This document shows, in pieces, positions 58,897-64,000 of a stretch of 64,000 nucleotides of DNA. A model generated the notes under the pieces. That model was not told the DNA's origin and ran no database searches. It was given only the letters and a program-made list of their open reading frames with translations. The DNA is from Mycobacterium sp. GA-1841 (lineage in GTDB: Bacteria; Actinomycetota; Actinomycetes; Mycobacteriales; Mycobacteriaceae). The position numbers and the translations under genes are program-made. The DNA lies in contig NZ_MBEQ01000004.1 in NCBI RefSeq assembly GCF_001954135.1, positions 1 to 64,000 on the forward strand, written 5' to 3'. Position 1 is the first letter of the stretch, and the number at the start of each line of letters is the position of its first letter.

Positions 58897-60345
58897 ATGG
58901 CCTTTGAAGACTTGATTTCATCCGTGCCCACGGGACTGTGGATCGGTGGTGAGGAACGTCAGGCCGCATCGACGTTCAACGTGCTGGACCCGAGCGACGA
59001 TCAGGTGCTCGCCACCGTCGCCGACGCCACTGCCGACGACGCGACCGCCGCGCTGGACGCAGCCTGCGCCGTGCAGGCCGACTGGGCTGCCACCGCGCCC
59101 CGCACCCGCGGCGAGATCCTGCGGGCGGTGTTCGAGAAGATCACCGAGCGGGCCGACGACATCGCCGCGTTGATGACGCTGGAGATGGGCAAGGTACTCG
59201 CCGAGAGCAAGGGTGAAGTCACCTACGGCGCCGAGTTCTTCCGCTGGTTCTCCGAGGAGGCGGTGCGCATCGCCGGACGTTTCACGCCCGCGCCGGCCGG
59301 CACCGGCCGCATTCTGGTCACCAAGCAGGCCGTCGGCCCCTGCTACGCCATCACACCGTGGAACTTTCCGTTGGCCATGGGCACCCGCAAGATGGGTCCG
59401 GCGTTCGCGGCGGGCTGCACCATGATCGTCAAACCCGCCCAGGAAACACCGCTGACCATGTTGTTGCTGGCCAAGCTGATGGACGAGGCCGGCCTGCCCA
59501 AGGGTGTGCTCTCGGTGCTGCCGACCACCGACCCGAGGGCGGTCACCACCGCGCTCATCGACGACGGCCGGCTGCGCAAGCTGACCTTCACCGGCTCGAC
59601 CGGCGTGGGTAAGGCCCTGGTGAAGCAGTCCGCCGACACCCTGCTGCGCACGTCGATGGAGTTGGGTGGCAACGCCCCGTTCATCGTGTTCGACGATGCC
59701 GATGTCGACGCCGCGGTCGACGGCGCAATCCTGGCCAAGATGCGCAACGGAGGGGAGGCCTGCACCGCAGCCAACCGCTTCCACGTGGCCAACTCGGTGC
59801 GTGAGGAGTTCACCGAGAAACTCGTCAAGCGGATGAGCGAGTTCGCTCTCGGCAAGGGCATCGACCCGTCGTCCACGTTGGGTCCACTGATCAATTCCAA
59901 GCAGGTCTCCACTGTCACCGAACTGGTCTCCGACGCGGTGTCGAAAGGTGCCACCGTCGCCGTCGGCGGTGTCGCCCCCGGCGGGCCGGGCAATTTCTAT
60001 CCCGCCACGGTGCTGACCGACGTACCGGCCGACGCCCGGATCCTGAAAGAAGAGGTGTTCGGGCCGGTCGCGCCGATCACCGGGTTCGACACCGAGGAAG
60101 AAGGTGTGGCCGCGGCCAACGACACCGAATACGGCTTGGCGGCTTACGTTTACACCCAATCGCTGGACCGGGCGCTGCGGGTGGCCGAGGGCATCGAGTC
60201 CGGCATGGTCGGCATCAACCGCGGCGTCATCTCCGATGCGGCCGCGCCGTTCGGCGGCATCAAGGAATCCGGCTTCGGCCGTGAGGGCGGCTCGGAGGGA
60301 ATCGAGGAATACCTCGAGACCAAGTACATCGCGCTGACGAAGTAA
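58897..60345 (+). CDS. NAD(P)-dependent succinate-semialdehyde-type aldehyde dehydrogenase
   Basis: A 482-residue aldehyde dehydrogenase from the ATG at 58897. Motifs: [34 protein letters not shown] (cofactor), [27 protein letters not shown] (Glu), [14 protein letters not shown] (Cys nucleophile), [10 protein letters not shown]. The PW-x-F-P-x..MG-x-RK pattern fits the succinate-semialdehyde dehydrogenase group. It would feed succinate into the TCA cycle. The start is 50 bases from pgi on the opposite strand. Confidence 0.93.
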   Translation: MAFEDLISSVPTGLWIGGEERQAASTFNVLDPSDDQVLATVADATADDATAALDAACAVQADWAATAPRTRGEILRAVFEKITERADDIAALMTLEMGKVLAESKGEVTYGAEFFRWFSEEAVRIAGRFTPAPAGTGRILVTKQAVGPCYAITPWNFPLAMGTRKMGPAFAAGCTMIVKPAQETPLTMLLLAKLMDEAGLPKGVLSVLPTTDPRAVTTALIDDGRLRKLTFTGSTGVGKALVKQSADTLLRTSMELGGNAPFIVFDDADVDAAVDGAILAKMRNGGEACTAANRFHVANSVREEFTEKLVKRMSEFALGKGIDPSSTLGPLINSKQVSTVTELVSDAVSKGATVAVGGVAPGGPGNFYPATVLTDVPADARILKEEVFGPVAPITGFDTEEEGVAAANDTEYGLAAYVYTQSLDRALRVAEGIESGMVGINRGVISDAAAPFGGIKESGFGREGGSEGIEEYLETKYIALTK

Positions 60346-60430
60346 CCCGCACACAATCTCCCGTCGCGCCTTCCCGATTCGACGCCCGAGTCCCCCTAAA
60401 CTCTGGGGCTCAAGGCCAAGACGGGAGGGC

Positions 60431-62446
60431 ATGACGTTGACTGCGGCGCCAGTCCGTGCTGCCGGTCGGCGTCGGCGTGCCTCGATCCGCCGGGACATCC
60501 CCGCCCTCGACGGCATCCGCGCGATCGCGGTGGCATTGGTGTTGGCCGGCCACGGGGGAGTGCCGGGCGTGGCCGGTGGGTTCATCGGCGTCGACGTCTT
60601 CTTTGTGCTCAGCGGATTCTTGATCACCTCGCTGCTGCTCGACGAGTACCGCCGCACCGAACGCATCGACCTCAAGGGCTTTTGGATCCGGCGGGCCAAG
60701 CGGCTGCTGCCGGCGATGGTGTTGATGACGTTGGCCGTGGTGATCGCGCGCGACCTGTTCCCGTCCGATGCGGTGAGCTCACTTCGCGACGATGCGGTCG
60801 CGGCGTTCTTCTGGATGGCGAACTGGGTGTTCGTCGCGGGAAACACCGACTACTTCAGTCAGGGCGACACCCCCTCGCCGTTGCAGCACACCTGGTCGCT
60901 CGCGGTCGAGGAGCAGTACTACGTGATCTGGCCGCTGCTGGTGCTGGCCGCGGCCCTGGTACTGCGCCGTCGTCGGCCAAATGCCGTACGTGGAGCCGTG
61001 TTCGGGCTCGCGGTGCTCGGCGTCGTCGCCTCGGCGGTCGAGGCGATCCTGCTGTCCGGTGACGACGGCCTGCTCAACCGGGTCTATTTCGGCACCGACA
61101 CCCGGGCCCAGGCGCTGCTGGTGGGTGCGGCGGCCGCGGCGCTCCTGGTGCGCGACTGGTCCGCCCTGACCGTGTCGGGCACGTTGATCCGGGCGCGTTG
61201 GCGACGCTGGGTGGCCTGGATCTTGCCGGTGCTGGGCGTGCTCGTCCTCGGCGCGGCCGCGCACCTGGCGACCGGCAGCGCCGCCGAGTTCCGCCATGGC
61301 CTGCTGATCGTGGTGGCGCTGGGCGCGGTGCTCGTCGTCGCCCCGGTCGCGCTCGATCAGGACGGCTACGTGGCCCGCGCATTGGCCTGGTATCCACTGG
61401 TCACCCTCGGCGTCATCTCCTACGGCGTCTACCTGTGGCACTGGCCGATCTTCCTGATCCTCAACGGGGAACGCACCGGTCTGACCGGTTGGTCCCTGCT
61501 GGCATTGCGGTGCGCGGTGACGATCGCGGTGTCGTGGGTGTCGTGGTGGGCGATCGAGCAGCCGATCCGGCACTGGCGCCCGGAACACGTCCCGATGCTG
61601 CGTCTGGCCGGGGCCACGGTGGCCACCGCTGCAGTGGTGACCATGACCGTCGTCCCGGTGAGCGTCCCGACCCGCCCGGCCGGCCCGGACGTCCTGGCCG
61701 CCGCCGCCTCCGAACAGGACGTCGGCGCCGAACGGGCCGTTCCGGTGGGGCCGCCGCCGGCGTTGCCACCCGGCACGCGGACCGTCGCGGTGTTCGGCGA
61801 CTCCGTGGCCTGGACCCTGATGCGGTATCTGCCACCCACGCCGGGGTTCCACTTCAGCGACTACACCACCATCGGCTGCGGCATCGCCCGTGGGGGGCCG
61901 TACCGGTCGGCCGGGGAGACGCTCAACCAGAAACCGGAATGCGATTCCTGGCCGGAGCGCTGGGCGCAGCGGGTCACACATGACCGTCCGGAAACCGTGT
62001 TGCTGATGATCGGCCGCTGGGAGGTGGTCGACCGAACCTGGCACGGGCGTTGGATGCACATCGGCAACGACGCCTACGACGCGTATCTCAAGAGCGAGCT
62101 GCAACGTGCGCTGGACATTCTCAGCTCAACCGGGGCCCGCGTGGTGGTGACCACGGCGCCCTACAGCCGGCGCGGCGAGCGGTCCGACGGAACGCTGTAC
62201 CCGGAAGATCAGCCGGGCCGGGTACAGACCTGGAACACCATGCTGCGCAACGTGGCCGCACAACGACCGAACGTGTCGGTGCTGGATTTCAACGCCAAGC
62301 TGAACCCGAACGGTAAATACACCGCAAAGATCGACGGGGTGCGGATGCGCAGCGACGGGGTCCATCCGACGGCCGAAGCGGTGAAGTGGCTGACGCCGTG
62401 GTTGATCGACTCGCTCAAGACACCGGACAAGCCGGCGGGGCGCTAG
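60431..62446 (+). CDS. Acyltransferase-3 (OafA-like) with C-terminal SGNH domain
   Basis: A 671-residue protein from the ATG at 60431, with GGGAGGG upstream. Residues ~25-400 are a 10-11-span acyltransferase-3 domain (RRDIPALDGIRAIAVALVLAGHGG with the catalytic His, GFIGVDVFFVLSGFLITSLLL, LQHTWSLAVEEQYYVIWPL). Residues ~450-671 form an extracytoplasmic SGNH domain (VAVFGDSVAWTL with Ser; D-G-V-H-P at the end). Such fusions O-acylate extracellular glycans. The target may be arabinogalactan, peptidoglycan or a glycolipid. Confidence 0.93.
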   Translation: MTLTAAPVRAAGRRRRASIRRDIPALDGIRAIAVALVLAGHGGVPGVAGGFIGVDVFFVLSGFLITSLLLDEYRRTERIDLKGFWIRRAKRLLPAMVLMTLAVVIARDLFPSDAVSSLRDDAVAAFFWMANWVFVAGNTDYFSQGDTPSPLQHTWSLAVEEQYYVIWPLLVLAAALVLRRRRPNAVRGAVFGLAVLGVVASAVEAILLSGDDGLLNRVYFGTDTRAQALLVGAAAAALLVRDWSALTVSGTLIRARWRRWVAWILPVLGVLVLGAAAHLATGSAAEFRHGLLIVVALGAVLVVAPVALDQDGYVARALAWYPLVTLGVISYGVYLWHWPIFLILNGERTGLTGWSLLALRCAVTIAVSWVSWWAIEQPIRHWRPEHVPMLRLAGATVATAAVVTMTVVPVSVPTRPAGPDVLAAAASEQDVGAERAVPVGPPPALPPGTRTVAVFGDSVAWTLMRYLPPTPGFHFSDYTTIGCGIARGGPYRSAGETLNQKPECDSWPERWAQRVTHDRPETVLLMIGRWEVVDRTWHGRWMHIGNDAYDAYLKSELQRALDILSSTGARVVVTTAPYSRRGERSDGTLYPEDQPGRVQTWNTMLRNVAAQRPNVSVLDFNAKLNPNGKYTAKIDGVRMRSDGVHPTAEAVKWLTPWLIDSLKTPDKPAGR

Positions 62447-62448
62447 GG

Positions 62449-62691
62449 CTAATGGCCGAGCCGGCCGCGCCCGAGCTGCAACAACAAGATGGCCAGGTCC
62501 TTGCCCTCGGGCCCGAGCACGCTGTACCGCTCGATGACCTGCATCTCACGGTTGTGCACCAGCCGGGTCCCACCGGAGGCCATCCGGACCTTGCCGATCT
62601 CCTTGGAGACCTCGGCGCGGCGCTGTACGGCCGCCAGGATGGTGGCGTCGAGTTCGTCGATCTCGCGGCGCAGGTCATCAATGTCGGGCAC
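62449..62691 (-). CDS. Chorismate mutase, AroQ type
   Basis: From the GTG at 62691 an 80-residue protein VPDIDDLRREIDELDATILAAVQRRAEVSKEIGKVRMASGGTRLVHNREMQVIERYSVLG..LLLQLGRGRLGH, closely like Rv0948c. A TTG at 62727 would add 12 residues. This all-helical type converts chorismate to prephenate, with conserved Arg, Lys and Glu. The C-terminal RLGH tail is where the M. tuberculosis enzyme is activated by DAHP synthase. It starts 71 bases from uvrD1, divergently. Confidence 0.92.
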   Translation of the reverse strand: MPDIDDLRREIDELDATILAAVQRRAEVSKEIGKVRMASGGTRLVHNREMQVIERYSVLGPEGKDLAILLLQLGRGRLGH

Positions 62692-62762
62692 GCTTCGATG
62701 GTCCCAGGCAAGCCCGTGCCAACGCAAAACTGTCCCCGCCCAGCGGTAAGTTTGAACCCAAG

Positions 62763-64000
62763 ATGACGCTCGCTACCGAAACTGATGCACTTCTCGACGG
62801 CCTGAACCCGCAGCAACGCCAAGCGGTACTGCACGAAGGGTCGCCGCTGTTGATCGTCGCGGGCGCCGGCTCGGGGAAGACGGCGGTGCTGACGCGCCGC
62901 ATCGCCTACCTGTTGGCGGCGCGTGACGTCGGGGTGGGCCAGATCCTGGCCATCACGTTCACCAACAAGGCCGCCGCCGAAATGCGGGAACGTGTGGTCC
63001 AGCTGGTGGGGCCCAAGGCCCGCAACATGTGGGTGTCGACGTTCCACTCCACCTGCGTCCGGATCCTGCGTAACCAGGCATCACTGCTGCCTGGACTGAA
63101 CTCCAACTTCTCGATCTACGACTCCGACGATTCCCGGCGCCTGCTGATGATGATCGGCAAGGACATGGGGCTGGACACCAAGCGGTACTCGCCGCGGCTG
63201 CTGGCCAACGGCATCTCGAACCTGAAGAACGAGCTGATCGGACCGGAGCAGGCCGCGGCCGAGGCGTCGGAGGCGGCCGAGGAGATGGCCGGCATCATCG
63301 CGCAGGTCTACGGCGAGTATCAGCGTCGGCTGCGCGCGGCCAACGCGCTGGACTTCGACGATCTGATCGGCGAGACGGTCGGGATCCTGCAGGCTTTCCC
63401 GCAGATCGCGCAGTATTACCGGCGCCGGTTCCGTCACGTGCTGGTCGACGAATACCAGGACACCAACCACGCGCAATACGTTTTGGTGCGCGAGTTGGTG
63501 GGGCATCACCTCGACGAGAAGGATGGGGTGGCCCCTTCGGAACTGTGTGTGGTGGGTGACGCCGATCAGTCCATCTACGCGTTCCGCGGCGCGACGATCC
63601 GCAACATCGAGGACTTCGAGCGCGACTACCCGGATGCGACCACGATCCTGCTGGAGCAGAATTACCGCTCCACCCAGACCATCCTGAACGCGGCCAACTC
63701 GGTGATCGCCCGCAACACGGGCCGCCGCGAGAAGCGGCTGTGGACCGAGGAGGGCGAGGGGGAGCTGATCGTCGGCTACGTGGCCGACAACGAGCACGAC
63801 GAGGCCCGCTTCGTGGCCGAGGAGATCGACGCGCTGGCCGACAGTGCGGGCCTCAAGTATTCGGACGTCGCGGTGTTCTACCGCACCAACAACTCCTCGC
63901 GCGCGCTGGAGGAAGTGTTCATCCGCGCCGGCATCCCGTACAAGGTCGTCGGCGGCGTCCGCTTCTACGAGCGCCGCGAGATCCGCGACATCGTCGCCTA
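62763..64000 (+). CDS. uvrD1: UvrD1/PcrA-type DNA helicase (3' end outside window)
   Basis: An open frame from the ATG at 62763 to the window end. SF1A helicase motifs are in order: Q-motif LNPQQRQAVLH, Walker A VAGAGSGKT, Ia ITFTNKAAAEMRERV, Ic WVSTFHSTCVRIL, Walker B VDEYQDTN, III GDADQSIYAFRGA, IV LEQNYRST. In mycobacteria UvrD1 unwinds DNA in nucleotide-excision repair and is stimulated by Ku. Position next to chorismate mutase equals Rv0949. The C-terminal Ku-interacting Tudor part is beyond the window. Confidence 0.95.
   Translation, partial: MTLATETDALLDGLNPQQRQAVLHEGSPLLIVAGAGSGKTAVLTRRIAYLLAARDVGVGQILAITFTNKAAAEMRERVVQLVGPKARNMWVSTFHSTCVRILRNQASLLPGLNSNFSIYDSDDSRRLLMMIGKDMGLDTKRYSPRLLANGISNLKNELIGPEQAAAEASEAAEEMAGIIAQVYGEYQRRLRAANALDFDDLIGETVGILQAFPQIAQYYRRRFRHVLVDEYQDTNHAQYVLVRELVGHHLDEKDGVAPSELCVVGDADQSIYAFRGATIRNIEDFERDYPDATTILLEQNYRSTQTILNAANSVIARNTGRREKRLWTEEGEGELIVGYVADNEHDEARFVAEEIDALADSAGLKYSDVAVFYRTNNSSRALEEVFIRAGIPYKVVGGVRFYERREIRDIVA

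Noticed and set aside
58918..60846. 642-codon open frame antisense to the aldehyde dehydrogenase
   Set aside because: It is the high-GC shadow of a well-supported gene; it has no start site and its protein is low-complexity without any motif.
60779..62104. 441-codon antisense frame over the acyltransferase gene
   Set aside because: Shadow of the sense gene, whose two domains are clear.

Overview
The window is high-GC actinobacterial DNA from a mycobacterium, most likely a rapid grower (Mycolicibacterium type). The evidence is an EmbB-like arabinosyltransferase, an MmpS/MmpL pair, ESX (WXG100) proteins, F420-type LLM oxidoreductases, Ku/LigD with mycobacterial domain order, KstR-type operators, and a gene order in the right half that matches the M. 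tuberculosis Rv0924c-Rv0949 segment (mntH, reductase/SDR pair, ku, ligD, fpg2, SDR, pgi, chorismate mutase, uvrD1).

Left part (1-22.2 kb), accessory. It starts with a partial Hsp20 gene, a His-rich exported peptide, and a DUF1326 gene divergent from a rhodanese lipoprotein with two CsoR/CstR-like palindromes between them. A tRNA-Arg(CCT) follows, and its 5' side carries a ~95 bp repeat. Related copies of this repeat lie at about 6.0 kb and 22.2 kb. Between the first two copies is a compact orphan ESX cassette: an amidase-domain effector, a small membrane protein, an EspC-like protein and a convergent WXG100 pair. Next come a second MraY-like gene and a convergent Emb paralogue with Gln and Phe at the positions equal to EmbB 303/304, divergent from a TetR gene. 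Then come two tandem ABC1 kinases coupled to a P450, an SDR, decayed GNAT acetyltransferases, a TIM-barrel hydrolase-like gene, a CPT-like kinase and a mycothiol-type DinB/MDMPI protein.

Middle (22-31 kb). A Tyr/Trp-repeat and Pro-rich membrane-anchored protein, a SRPBCC protein, a MarR gene divergent from mmpS-mmpL-membrane protein, an LLM oxidoreductase and a GCS2-type carboxylate-amine ligase.

Right part (31-64 kb), mostly conserved mycobacterial core. mntH with a DtxR-type box, two small exported proteins, an SDR/reductase operon with a KstR-type box, ku, a PfkB kinase, an unrecognised gene and ligD. After these come rnhA, two acyl-CoA dehydrogenases with a TetR, two MFS transporters, an LLM oxidoreductase with a perfect KstR-type palindrome, an AurF-like diiron oxygenase, cobF, a FUSC transporter, an intact fpg2, an SDR, a lipoprotein with a coding minisatellite, pgi, a succinate-semialdehyde-type dehydrogenase, an acyltransferase-3/SGNH protein, chorismate mutase and the start of uvrD1. 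Ku, LigD, UvrD1 and Fpg2 make this a DNA-repair-rich neighbourhood. All functional calls come from reading motifs and family resemblance; no database search was run.
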